Shown: one piece after another, positions 35,901 to 46,098 of the stretch
Layout of the letters: each line of letters opens with the position of its first letter
Numbering within the stretch: position 1 is the stretch's first letter
Assembly: GCA_022885665.1 (NCBI GenBank)
Contig: JAGQDJ010000023.1
Location: 496,001 to 560,000, forward strand
Length of the DNA: 64,000 nt
Direction: 5' to 3'
Source of the DNA: Triops longicaudatus
Lineage: Eukaryota; Arthropoda; Branchiopoda; Notostraca; Triopsidae
Made by a program: the position numbers and the translations under genes
The notes under the pieces: model-generated
The model's database searches: none
Seen by the model: the letters and a program-made list of their open reading frames with translations, nothing else
Told to the model about the DNA's origin: nothing

Positions 35901-38900
35901 ATGGCAGACAGAAGCATGCAGGATGAAATGGCGAGGTTAGTCATTATCATTAAATTGTATTTTAATTACACTAATGATATATTTTGTTTAGGTTCGAAGC
36001 AGAAATCTCGGCTGTTTCTAATGTGAGTTGATTCTTGTATCCTGAGCGTTTCGTACATCGACTGTATTAATCTCACGGAATTCTCTAATGTCTAAAAATT
36101 GATTTTGGAAATATACAAGTGTACAAAATGTAAATTTAAGTTGATCATTTTGCTGTTGTCTCCTAGAGCACTGCACCAACTCCACGACCAGCGATGGTCC
36201 CTCCTTCTGTTACATTTATGATGAATCGCCCTCGCGGTGTCTTACCCCCACCACCACCGCCTCCTATGTTTCTGCCGTCTCAACTAACTCATCGCGTTCG
36301 TATGTACAGTTTCACCTACATTTTCCTTATCACTTCGCTTCTTAATCATTTTGTTCCTTATGTAGCCACACCTCAGTCCTCAGTTAGCACAACAGTTGTA
36401 TCATCTGGGCCAGCGGTTATTAGCGCAGCACCGAAGGTTTACATCAGCAAAGCCGCCACTTCTTCCACATCATCTGTTTCTATTGCTAAACCTCCTCAAC
36501 CTGCGTCGGCTGCCGTTGCCGCTGTAGCTCCCAGTATTTCACAAGTACCCAAAGATGTCGTCACGATCGCTGATCCTACTCCTACACCTCCCGTCATTAA
36601 GCCTAAACCTTCCACATCGAGCTTAAATAAATATGCAGTTCCAAATACGAAACCCAAGAAGAAGCCGAAGAAAATTGTACGAGCAGCTGGTGGTGAGGTT
36701 TGGGAGGACAATTCTCTATTAGATTGGGACACAGGTATCAACTTCGTCCGTTTTATGAATTTCCCTAAAGATTTCCTTGCGAATTTTATTTCTGTTATAT
36801 AGAATACCCTAGTATGTATTTGAGAAAACAGTGAATGTAACTAACTGTTCAAGTGAGAAGCACATGAGTTGACAAAACTATCAGTTATGTCCAATTAATT
36901 GGATAGTAGTTGTTTGAATATTCCGCGCAGTTGAATGAAAATTTGACAGTCCCCGTTTAAGTCCATTTAACTCAGTCAACGTCGTACATTTGAATACTCC
37001 GCATATTTGAAAACTATCCCGTCCAGTCCCGAGCCTATTCAAATGAGCGGGCTGTACTGTATTAGCAGTCGTTAATTAAGACAATTTCGGGGGGAGGGGG
37101 CAGTGAGAATTTGAATAGTGGTACGTAGTTTTAAATTTGTAGCAATTACTTCACGTTATTTTCTACGCATTGAATTTTTTCACGTGCTGAAAATAAAAAA
37201 AAAAACAATGAATGTGAACTAAACTAACAGTACTTTTATGGCATATTCCCCCTTCGTGGTCCTTTATATGCGCGCCTGGGCTGAATAGGCTGTAATAGGT
37301 CTAAGTTTCGTCAAGTTTACTCAGATTTGGCGAGGAAAGAGGGATCTGAGGAGAGAGTGAAAAAAATACATTGTCGTAAAATGCAAAGATTGCTGTTTTC
37401 TGCAGAGCACATTTTTTCTACATGTGTGTACCTACTGTAAATACTTAAATTTGCTCATTGGTTAAAAACAGAAACAGAGTTAACTGTAATCACTTTAAAG
37501 AATTTTTGTTTTATTCCAATTGTTTATATACTATTTTTAATTTAAAGAAAAAGGGTTTCAGAGAATTGAAACTCGTGAGATTAAATGCTAAGGTGGGTTT
37601 AAAATTCTGATTCTATTTAGTTTGGATGACGCAGAGTTTTAAGCTTATTTTTGTTGTTGCTTTGACGCACCATTTAAGCTCTTTATTGCTATTTTGAACA
37701 GATGATTTCCGGATCTTCTGTGGAGATTTGGGTAACGACGTAACGGACGAAACGCTGGCTCGTGCTTTTGGCCGTTTTCCTTCATTCCAGAAGGCTAAAG
37801 TTATCCGCGATAAAAGGAGTAACAAAACTAAAGGCTTTGGTTTTGTTAGCTTCAAAGACCCCCAAGACTTTATCCGCGCTATGAAGGAAATGAATGGTGA
37901 GTTCCAAAAACGTTTCTAAGCTTGTGACGTTCTGTACAGCTTAAGAAATCCTTAGCTTCGTATCATAATATCGAGTTGGGGAAAGACAGAAGTGTCTTAG
38001 CTTCTTTTCGACCCAAACTTTGTATTTAAGAACCAACGAGAGGGACAAAATCAGGGGTGGGTACCGCGTTGAGCGGATTAGAAATTTCGGGTTTGGTCTA
38101 CTATTCAGTTTTCTTCTATATTCCAACTGTATTTTTCTAGGGCCAGATTAGTTTAAGGAAAATCGTGTTGAAACTTACACTGAAGGTATATTTGTCGTAA
38201 CATAACTTCACTCCATTACAACGCAGACCAAAACAGGAACTTCTAGAGCACTGCAGTTCTATTGACCAAATGTCCCCCAACCATAAGTCGCATGCAAATG
38301 GGGCAGAGTTATGATGCGCAACCCTTCAGGTCGAGGAGGGCGTGGCGGTGGAAAAGCCGGCATTTTTGGCTCTGCTACAGATTCTTGAAGCTGTCGCGAA
38401 GCCTTTAACGGAGAACTCCTCGGAACGTTGACTTCGGGCGTTAGCGTAGGAACTGGCGTCGTGTCGGCCTTGTAGGAAATATCGTTTTGGGGAGCTCGAT
38501 TAATGTAAAGCACACTGTAGGGTCCCCAGCCTCTTGGGATGCGTTTTCCGTCGCGTTTTTTTACATTAGCACCGTACATTCTCGCGTTCAGACCGGGAAA
38601 TGGGTCTTTAGTACTTTGTGTTCCAGTGTATTCTTCGACGCTTTCGAAACTGTCCTCGTTGGTGACAGTTGTAGGTACATGGCTACCTTCATTAAAGTTT
38701 ACGTATTGATTCAATGAGTTTTGATTGAAATCCAGTTCGGATCGACTCTCAGCAGTATCCCATGGCAGGAAGCTTTGCTTTTTTTCCACGCGCAACAGGT
38801 CAGAGAAATCGGATAATGGCAACAGAGACCGAGGCTGGGGAGACATCACGTTGCCCGGGGCAGTTAAAAGTGTAGGGGGTGAGCTCGCTGTCTTTGTGTT

Positions 38901-40463
38901 CGTCATGAGCCGGATTCCTTGATATGGTTTGTTAGCATATATTTTGTCGTCATTTGGATCGCAGTTGCGGACGAAATACCAGTCTCTACAAGCGGCTTTC
39001 CTAGATATAGGAGGTGGGCGATTATCTTGATAACGAGGCTGTCTCAGATTGTCATCCTGTTGGTACCAAGAATCTTGCATCGCCAGCCATACATCGAACG
39101 GAAAAGACAAGTGTGATGTTTCCGTAGTGAGTTGCGTGGGAAGTCTTCGTGGAGGATACGTAATGTGTGCGAGAGACGCCGCGCTTCTACCGCTTGAGTA
39201 GGTTACATCACCTGGCCTAGATGCTTTGAATGAGAAAACATGGGCAGAGTAAGAACTCCCATGGTGGAGACAAAGAAGGACTACCAAGGGATAGACTTTA
39301 CGGCAAATCGACATGAGGTTGCGAGCTTGGGGAGCTTTTCTTTTCGTCTTGGTACTCGGATGCGGCCTTCGCCAGTGTTTCTGAATGAGAAGCCCAGTCT
39401 TATTACGCCCGTTTGCCTTTAAATGAACTGTTTTAGGAAAAAAAGGGGGAAAAAGTGAAAATTAAGAGTTAGTTCGAAACGTAGGTGGAATGTTAAAGCT
39501 TGTTCAAACGGAATTCTCTTTATGTATTCCAGCGTACGGTAAAGGCCGTGTAAACTCAAGATTATCCGCGCACAAGTGTGGCTCCATAAACACAATTTAG
39601 GGAGTTATAAATGGAGAAATGAGTAAAGTAATGATGCGGTGCATAGGGAAAAAAAGGCATACTACAATTTACAGTGCCAAAATTGGGCGTAATCAGGGAT
39701 GTAAGTGTCAGTATAGAGCTCGTCCTTACCTTGTCGGGTCGTTAGGTTACCACGGAGGCAGCTAGGGCAGGTAATTCCGTAAGTGTTTTGGACTAGTATC
39801 TCACCTGGAGCTGTTGGGAATTGAGCCGAAAAACAGGTGGGCCGGTGGAGAAACGTGGTTTTTATACGGAAAGGAAAATCGCCTAGTAGCGAAAAGGATG
39901 CGTGTGTGAGGGGATATTGTTGCACCGGACATGCGAAGCGTTTTTCGTGCGCGCAGGTCGGAGGTTCCCTAGAGTACTTATCAGTTAAGGGCTTCATTTT
40001 TCTGAAAGAGTAAAACCCTCGAAGTAATGCTTTGATAGCCTGTTTTTCGTTGGCCAGCTTACAAACCAGCATGGATAGCAAGGCGTAATGAAAGAGCGAC
40101 TCCTACTTAAGGATTTAGCCGTTGATGAAGATACTCTACGAGGTCTTTAGACCTCCGCAAGCTCTTTGATAATATGTGTTTGTTTGGGAGCCTGTAGTTT
40201 TCTTTAGGGAATTCAGCGGGCGGATAGTGAAGCTTTCTTAGCTGAACATGACAATGGCTAGGTTCTGTTGTTTACTTTTATGGAACTATGGCTTTGCGGA
40301 ATAGAAATACTTTTACGCTAATTTCCCTATTCTTTGTTTTTCATTTCCAGGGCGTTATGTTGGAAGTAGGCCCATTAAGCTGCGGAAAAGCACCTGGAAA
40401 AACCGAAACATAGGCGAAGTCGTGAAGAAACAGAAGGAAAAAGTGGCACTCGGACTCCGATAG
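35901..40463 (+). CDS. RBM42: RNA-binding protein 42
   Basis: Single-RRM protein associated with pre-mRNA splicing. Six exons: 35901-35935, 35992-36022, 36167-36299, 36366-36734, 37702-37896 and 40351-40463. They join in frame to 291 residues, shorter than vertebrate RBM42 (about 480) through a reduced Pro/Ala-rich middle. The N-terminus (MQDEMARFEAEI) matches the family's short helix. A proline run, then a Ser/Ala/Thr/Pro-rich linker, leads to EVWEDNSLLDWD just before the RRM. In the RRM, RNP2 is IFCGDL (194-199) and RNP1 is KGFGFVSF (233-240). The C-terminus is basic (KKQKEKVALGLR). An AATAAA at about 40644 probably ends the transcript. The last intron is 2454 bp and carries a complete gene on the opposite strand. 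Confidence 0.97.
36890..37059 (-). mobile_element. solo Tigger-like terminus in RBM42 intron 4
   Basis: Read on the minus strand from 37059, the stretch starts CAGTACAGCCCGCTCATTTG and continues with GGGACTGGACGGGATAG. A TA lies at 37060-37061. The CAGT start with TA is pogo/Tigger-like. No opposite terminus was found inside the intron, so the element looks truncated; the inner boundary is approximate. Confidence 0.45.
38259..39314 (-). CDS. secreted protein nested in an RBM42 intron
   Basis: A 351-residue protein with a signal peptide (about residues 1-24, MSICRKVYPLVVLLCLHHGS then SYSA). The mature chain is hydrophilic, rich in Pro, Ser and Asn, with only two cysteines (109 and 118, CRDWYFVRNC) following an RK pair, plus other basic sites (VKKRDGKR at 251-258). 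It has a proline-rich region near 322-329 and a tail ending YGWGTFGQ. The coding exon is intact. A good acceptor (TTTTTTTCCTAAAACAG) at 39432 and a donor AAG|GTAAGG at 39730 define a non-coding first exon, and a TATA box lies at 39866-39859. The whole unit sits inside RBM42 intron 37897-40350, antisense to it. No family recognised; processing into peptides is an inference from the basic sites. Confidence 0.72.
   Translation of the reverse strand: MSICRKVYPLVVLLCLHHGSSYSAHVFSFKASRPGDVTYSSGRSAASLAHITYPPRRLPTQLTTETSHLSFPFDVWLAMQDSWYQQDDNLRQPRYQDNRPPPISRKAACRDWYFVRNCDPNDDKIYANKPYQGIRLMTNTKTASSPPTLLTAPGNVMSPQPRSLLPLSDFSDLLRVEKKQSFLPWDTAESRSELDFNQNSLNQYVNFNEGSHVPTTVTNEDSFESVEEYTGTQSTKDPFPGLNARMYGANVKKRDGKRIPRGWGPYSVLYINRAPQNDISYKADTTPVPTLTPEVNVPRSSPLKASRQLQESVAEPKMPAFPPPRPPRPEGLRIITLPHLHATYGWGTFGQ
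39859..39866 (-). promoter_or_regulatory. TATA box of the nested secreted-protein gene
   Basis: TATAAAAA on the minus strand. It lies about 30 bp upstream of a probable start near 39836 and about 130 bp upstream of the exon 1 donor at 39730. Confidence 0.5.
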
Positions 40464-42883
40464 CAAGCTATTCACATAAGTGGCCATATCGAATGGACTG
40501 ATACTGCGGAATTGAAGCAGTTGTGTTCATTGTGACGTGTTTTGTATGGTTCTTTATCTTCATTATCGATTTATAGACACTTGGCAAAATACTTTTCGAA
40601 GACAATACCATCAATGATGATTCTGCTGAACAGCAAGAAGTTCAATAAACATTTTGTGCTTGGACACACTTTTCGATGTCAAACCTTAATTTCTTTTTTT
40701 TTCTCGACTTTTTTAAAGAAACATCAGTATTTAGCTGTGACTTAATTAGACAATATTTTTCTTCAGCAAATTGGAGTCAGTTAAGGCTACCAAGGCTCGG
40801 AAACCTTGGATGTTGTTACCTGGGGAATAATGTAATAAACGAACTTACGGTGTTTCATCGCCGTAGACCCACCTGCTGATCTGATTACATAGAAATCTAT
40901 TAGCGTTTATTGAGAAGTCAGCAAAATGTGGTGGGTCCGGAGTTTTAGTGCGATATCTCCTTAAATGAGGGGTTCTTAACCCGAAAGGTAGGTGCAATTC
41001 ATTTAAAGACGCGATAAAATATGGATGATATAAAGGTTAAAACGAATCTTATCGAGTTCGTTATTTGTAGTCATACGTCCGTAAATTACTCGTTTGCTGT
41101 TTCTCTTCCCGTCTAGAAAGCTGCATGATTCGCGCACAGGTAAAAAACCTTCGTGCTCATCTGTATTCTATGGAAATGATCCTTGAATGACCGGTACTGA
41201 TTGTATAAAAAAAGTCTAAAGCAAAGTGCATTTTTTTGCATTACGGAACCACGTAGGAAACAAATTATCTGTTAGCACTTAGAAATCAATTGACGAGATT
41301 CCTCTCAAACTATTTGGCTTCAATTACTTCTTATGCGTCAGCTAAGAAGAGCTCAATAAGAACTTTAAGGAATCTGAGCGCCTGTTTTTTTTATTAAAAA
41401 ATTCCTCAAACTTCATTCACTTATCGAAAATTCTACTATATTTCCCAACAAGTCTCGACATTGTGCGCCAGATTCACGACTTCCTAATTTCATAATTACT
41501 GAATTCAATTTAAAATCTGAAGTTTTCTATACAATCTCTTAACAAATGTTCAGCAATCCCTTCGGTACCCCTAAAAAAAAATCCGTCAATATTGTTGAGA
41601 CGGTGAGCTGGAGTCTGTGGGGAAAAAGGGTTTAGAAACACTGGTTTATATAATAGCTTAATATTTTGATTATCTATCTTTGCAAACAATTCTAAAGGGG
41701 ACAAAGATTTTGCGTGACTTTAGCAAAGTCTGTTAACCAAATGGCCCTATTTATGGGCACTAGGACAAGCAAATGGCTCCCCATTTTTGGGTAATAGTCG
41801 TTATGATTACTGAACCTCTTCCCTGTGTATTAAAATGTAATAACCGATGTCCTATTCGAATAGTGTGTAAAAATGGTTCAGTACCTTCCCTCAGTTTTCG
41901 ACGACCGAGATACTAATGAGCTATTAGGGAACTTTCTGTTTCCCCTCGAGCCGGCTGCCACGGTATCCGATACCCTCCCTCGTTACGGCTTTAGTCGGCG
42001 AAATTTATCAGCGCAAATTCATAGCTTAACTGGGACAGAAGCCGCAGGAAATCCAATACTAGCAATGTGCTGTTAGTTTGACGTTTTACATCCTGTTCAT
42101 TGGCAGTTACCGTGGCTGGATATAAATAAACTCGAATTCACGCCGACGCTTCGTATTACGATGCATTTGACTCAAGATGTCCATTTTGTCGAAGTCTGGT
42201 AGTAACATGCCACGTCAAGCGATCTCGTTGATTGAAAACTTTAAGTGCTCAACAAACGGTTTGCAGCTGAAAAGTTGCTACGGGCATTATTAGTGATAAC
42301 CTTTCTCGCACTACGCGAGTTAGCCAAGGATGAAGAATGTGTGAGCCTGGAGCACATCGTCGTTTGGAACCTTTTCTTGATTTCTTATTATACGGTTCAC
42401 GCTAGTCCGCTCATCTTGGGTAATGCTGTACTTCCGCTAATGAAATCTCAAATTATTCAGAGCAATCCTCGCCATTTAAAAAGGAAATTCTCGCAGAAGG
42501 AAAAAATAACCTAACTCCCTAACTTTTTCCTATTGAAGTCTTGCCTTTTAACAAAACTCGGTTGTATTATATTTTACTGTTCTAAAAACAAAATACGAGT
42601 AGGAGACCAGTCGAAATCTGCCAAAACAACTTTCGTGTATTTGAAGAGGATTTCACTAAAGAAATTTCCCTCTCCGCGTATATTCTGGCATTACCCTTGC
42701 TTACTTATTACTTGGTCTACAGATGGCGATAGGTGCCAGAAAAATTATACGCTGCAAACCGTGAACGAAAGCGATAAAGGTGTCGTTCTGTTTGGGGTCG
42801 TTCACGAATCAAAACAAACAGTTCATGCTCGTCAAACACAGCGTGTATGCAATGTAAGCATTTGATGTCTATAAAACGAAGTT
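40464..42883. other. spacer between RBM42 and BLOC1S6
   Basis: The RBM42 3' UTR occupies the first part (AATAAA near 40644). No other gene is supported. The open frames at 41873-42076, 42245-42514 and 42533-42865 (+) have no family resemblance; the last probably overlaps the BLOC1S6 5' UTR or promoter. Confidence 0.4.
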
Positions 42884-43686
42884 ATGGAAGCGGCAGAGGC
42901 TCATTCGAAGGATGTCGAGCGGGAGAGTGATCCGCAGACAGCCCCTTGTTTACCAGTTGAATTTCCTGAAAAAGAAGCGGATATCACTTGCAGTAAGTTC
43001 ACTCCAAAATTATTTTTTAATACGGAAAACGACATTAGTAACATCAGTGATTTGCTAGCCGGTGGTAAAGTGTCCTATGTACGTCAGCAATCGTGCATAT
43101 CTGTCGAATCGTTAATTGCCCAAACTTCTGCCACGAACTCGTTGGGAGCTGCTGTTCTAAAACTAGCGAATGGTATATTGGATATGTACGAGCCAGACGT
43201 CCGGCAAGTGGAGGGCCGCTTGAGCGAGTTGACGTACGCGATAGCTTATATACTTTTCAAACCGTTTAGCAAAGCAAACGTCCATTTTGTTATTGTTATT
43301 TGTAGTGTCAAGCAAGATATGTTGCTGTCCAAGATAACAAAGCAGAATCAAAGATTTGATGAAGTAAAGAAAGAAGTCAACTTAGAAGACATGGCTTCCA
43401 TGACGAAACTTTACTTAACCAAGTTAAGCAATATGAAGAAGGAAATGTGTGGATTGCAAGACCGTGTTGCTAGAGTCAAGGTATACGAACTAAACGCTCT
43501 GATGACGAAACACTACTTTTGGTTGGGTATAACCATGTTTTTTTTTTCTTGTTTTGTCCTTTGCAGAAGCGGGCTTTGAAATTGCAGCAGAATAAAGAAA
43601 AGGAAGCTTTGCAAAGAGAGCACGAAAGAGAGCGAACGCTTGAAAGGGAACGACAAATGATAGCTAAACCTGTAAAAAAGAAATAA
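42884..43686 (+). CDS. BLOC1S6: BLOC-1 complex subunit 6 (pallidin)
   Basis: Coiled-coil subunit of BLOC-1, which acts in biogenesis of lysosome-related organelles and endosomal sorting. Exons 42884-43233, 43306-43480 and 43567-43686, with introns of 72 and 86 bp, give 214 residues; the human protein has 172. The extra length is in the variable N-terminus. Family signature: LANGILDMYEPDVRQVEGRL, then a coiled coil with AKxxxxKLxxMKKEM-type spacing (TKLYLTKLSNMKKEM), and the strongly conserved KKRALKLQQ with a basic, Glu-rich tail (EREHERERTLERERQ-like) ending KPVKKK. A GTAAGT at 42993 with an AG 46 bp later resembles an intron, but removing it breaks the frame, so it is read as coding. The 3' end faces the minus-strand gene at 43862-44365. 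Confidence 0.94.
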
Positions 43687-43861
43687 GGAGGACCGGAAAC
43701 AGTTGCGTTTGCTGTTCTTCTAGTCATGCACCGTAGGCCGATAGCTACCCAAGTGCCTTGCGTTTTTGTACAGTTTCCAGCGACGTAGTCAACGCGCAAC
43801 ATGAGGATTCGGATTTTAACCCCTAGCTGTTGAATATTGTCTTTGGAAGTCCTCTTTCTTT

Positions 43862-44365
43862 TTATGGCTTGTTCAGTTGATGACGACGCCGTGCTTCTTC
43901 GTGTGAATTGTAGAGTCGTATTTTTCGCCGTAATATATTATACTTTTCTGCATTAGGAACTAGAATTACTTCGCTGTTGAACAGGAAAATCAAATTTCTT
44001 GCCGTCAACATTTCTTCGCTTAGCTAATTTGACCTGTAATTTGTTTAACAGTTAAAGGAACTCTTAAATCTGAACAATTGAACGGGTTTAAGGAAAACCG
44101 GCTTCATGGGTCTATCAGGCTTCCTCTAAAATGCCTTACCCCTGTAGCCCTCTTAACTTGCTGCGTAATACCGTATCGTTGGAGTCCCGTATTCGTTTCT
44201 TGATTGCTTCACTGAAGTCTGTGCCGGTTGTCCGCATACTGCTTTGCCGTTTCATTATCTTGCCATAACCTGTTCCGTTACGGGATTTAAATAGTTGAGT
44301 TATGGTAGTGACCCATGTCTCCTTCAGTGGCTTGACCACTTTGAGCGAGACGAAGAAAGCATCTG
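43862..44365 (-). CDS. unrecognised gene, last two exons
   Basis: Exon 44365-44140 (acceptor TTATCAG, donor GGG|GTAAGG) and exon 43973-43862 (acceptor TCCTGTTCAACAG) join in phase, with 166 bp between. They encode about 111 residues in a basic, helical-looking sequence: KVVKPLKETWVTTITQLFKS, then DFSEAIKKRIRDSNDTVLRS, KLRGLQGEVILVPNAEKY and a tail RRRHQLNKP before TAA. The incoming phase is 1, so upstream exons exist. A candidate at 44519-44437 is phase-compatible but coincides with a transposon end and is doubtful. No family is recognised. The gene is tail-to-tail with BLOC1S6; their stops are 176 bp apart and the 3' UTRs probably overlap. Confidence 0.45.
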
Positions 44366-44436
44366 CTGATAAGCGGATTTTTTTTATGATTTTAAATAAA
44401 TTCCGAACAAGATTCTTGTCAAATAAGACATCTAAC

Positions 44437-44557
44437 CTCGTAAACGAAGATGGTGAATAGAATTAGGCAACAATACCGCGTTGATATCAGCAATTTTGTA
44501 TGTCGTTAATACAGTCAGACTGTAAAATCGGAGTTGTTGTGTTATAACTCTACTGTA
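44437..44557 (-). mobile_element. pogo/Tigger-like terminal fragment
   Basis: Read on the minus strand from 44557, the stretch starts CAGTAGAGTTATAACACAAC and continues ACTCCGATTTTACAGTC, with TA outside at 44558-44559. The CAGTAGA...ACTCCGA pattern resembles the ends of the MITEs at 17436 and 26734. A 15-bp near-palindrome TACAGTCAGACTGTA (44510-44524) lies inside it. No opposite terminus was found; the inner limit is arbitrary. Confidence 0.4.
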
Positions 44558-45130
44558 CCTTATTTAAAAAGCTTAATTCCACTGTAAATTTTTCCTTTGT
44601 AATTTATTGAACTAAACTTTTGCGTCCATTAAAAGAACAGTATTAATTTATAACAATATGAATTAATAGAACACATATTTTGCAGTGGTTAAGTTAGTTC
44701 AGTTTAAAGGAAATTACCCCTGAAATCTGTTGTCTTTTGAGTAAAAGTCAATATCCTTTCAACCTGACCTGGAGATCGGGGTGTGGCTAAGGAGACACTA
44801 ACATCTTAAACACATGAAATGGTAGAACTTAAGAAAGGAGTAAATTCCTCACGGCGTATGTTTCAAGGTTAGACACTGGACTACAAAAGACGATCTCCCT
44901 TGCATGTTAAGGATGATCAGCATCCAACAGCAGGTCAGTCACCGGTTGGTTTTTGATTCGCGTTGTGGACCCAAGATGAAGACAGTAAGGCTTTTTTCTT
45001 AATGGGGACCGTGTATCAAAGTGATCAAAATATTCTGCTAATTATTTGTTTATCGTTTCTATTTATTTACGACAGGTTTTGTTCTGCACCATAGCCTTGT
45101 TCACCACAATTGAGAGTTTTGTGGTCAACA

Positions 45131-45589
45131 ATGAAGCGGAAGATATGTACCACGCTACCCCCGAAAAGACCAGAATTGAGACGGAGGAACCCAGCAAGTG
45201 AGTTCTGCAAATTTTTGGAGTTAAGAAACAGTGGTCATTGCACACTTTGTAGAGATCTCGAAGCTGATCTACAGACGGAATTAACACCCAGTTTGGCTGA
45301 GCGTACGGAAGAGCAACCTGACGCTGCCGTTCCGTTCCTGAACTCTATTCCGCCGTCCCCGTTCCGCGATTACTATCCGTTCGTAGAGTATCCGGGACTT
45401 CCTTCTCCTGCTTTTGTGAAAAGCTGGGAAAATGTAGAGTACGGACCTTGGGGAGCTTTGCGGTTCGCTTTAGATCAGGCCCCTCTTACTCCTGCTGGTA
45501 CCTTTAAACTCGATTCCTTTACCAAATACCGTCTGTGGAAACCAAGCAATGCGCAGCAAGAAAGCGAAGATGACGTAGAGGACATGTAA
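45131..45589 (+). CDS. orphan 152-residue protein with a CxxC
   Basis: Single coding exon starting at the first in-frame ATG (an in-frame TAG lies 37 bases upstream). The N-terminus is basic (MKRK, PKRPELRRR), followed by a cysteine group C26, C37, C40 (GHCTLC). The C-terminal half is rich in aromatic residues and proline, with SPFRDYYPFVEYPGLPSP and YGPWGALRFALDQAPLTP, then an acidic tail SEDDVEDM. A donor at 44985 (ACA|GTAAGG) and acceptor at 45075 (TTTATTTACGACAG) suggest a 91-bp intron in the 5' UTR. An ATTAAA at 45680 may end the transcript. I do not recognise the family. Composition and the conserved-looking aromatic block suggest a real protein; CxxC with only one further cysteine is not enough to call a zinc site. 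Confidence 0.65.
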   Translation: MKRKICTTLPPKRPELRRRNPASEFCKFLELRNSGHCTLCRDLEADLQTELTPSLAERTEEQPDAAVPFLNSIPPSPFRDYYPFVEYPGLPSPAFVKSWENVEYGPWGALRFALDQAPLTPAGTFKLDSFTKYRLWKPSNAQQESEDDVEDM

Positions 45590-46098
45590 ATTAACTGAAA
45601 CTAATACTCTTGGTATGACGTCATGTGATTTAAGTTTAAAAGCTATACCAACTCTCCTACTTATAATCCCTGAGATGGAATTAAACCGGCCATAGCCTGT
45701 GGTATCGAAATCAGAGAATGACGACAGCGCTTTGCCCAACTCAAAACCTTGATCTTTGATGATGGTTCGGTTATTGTTAGATGAGTTTTGGTTAGTCTTC
45801 TCACTACGTACATGGAGTTTAAATGTATGTTATCACCTTACGAGACCGGTGTATAAAGTACGAATATTATTCTTAAGTACAGTAAGCACTTTCCTGAAAC
45901 AATCCATAACCTAACAGTACACAGGATAACTCGAGAGATGAAACATTTTTGCTTTGTGACTATTTCAAAATTCCTCCTTGAACCGGTCTAGTTTTCATTG
46001 ATAATTATAATGTACTTTGTTTATAAGGAATGCATTTGTATGTACTTCTTGTTGGAAATCTCGTTACGATTACAATATTTAACGCATACTGTATGTTA

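Noticed and set aside
39662..40081. 139-codon minus-strand ORF
   Set aside because: It spans the TATA box, non-coding exon and donor of the nested secreted-protein gene, so it is better explained as promoter and 5' UTR.
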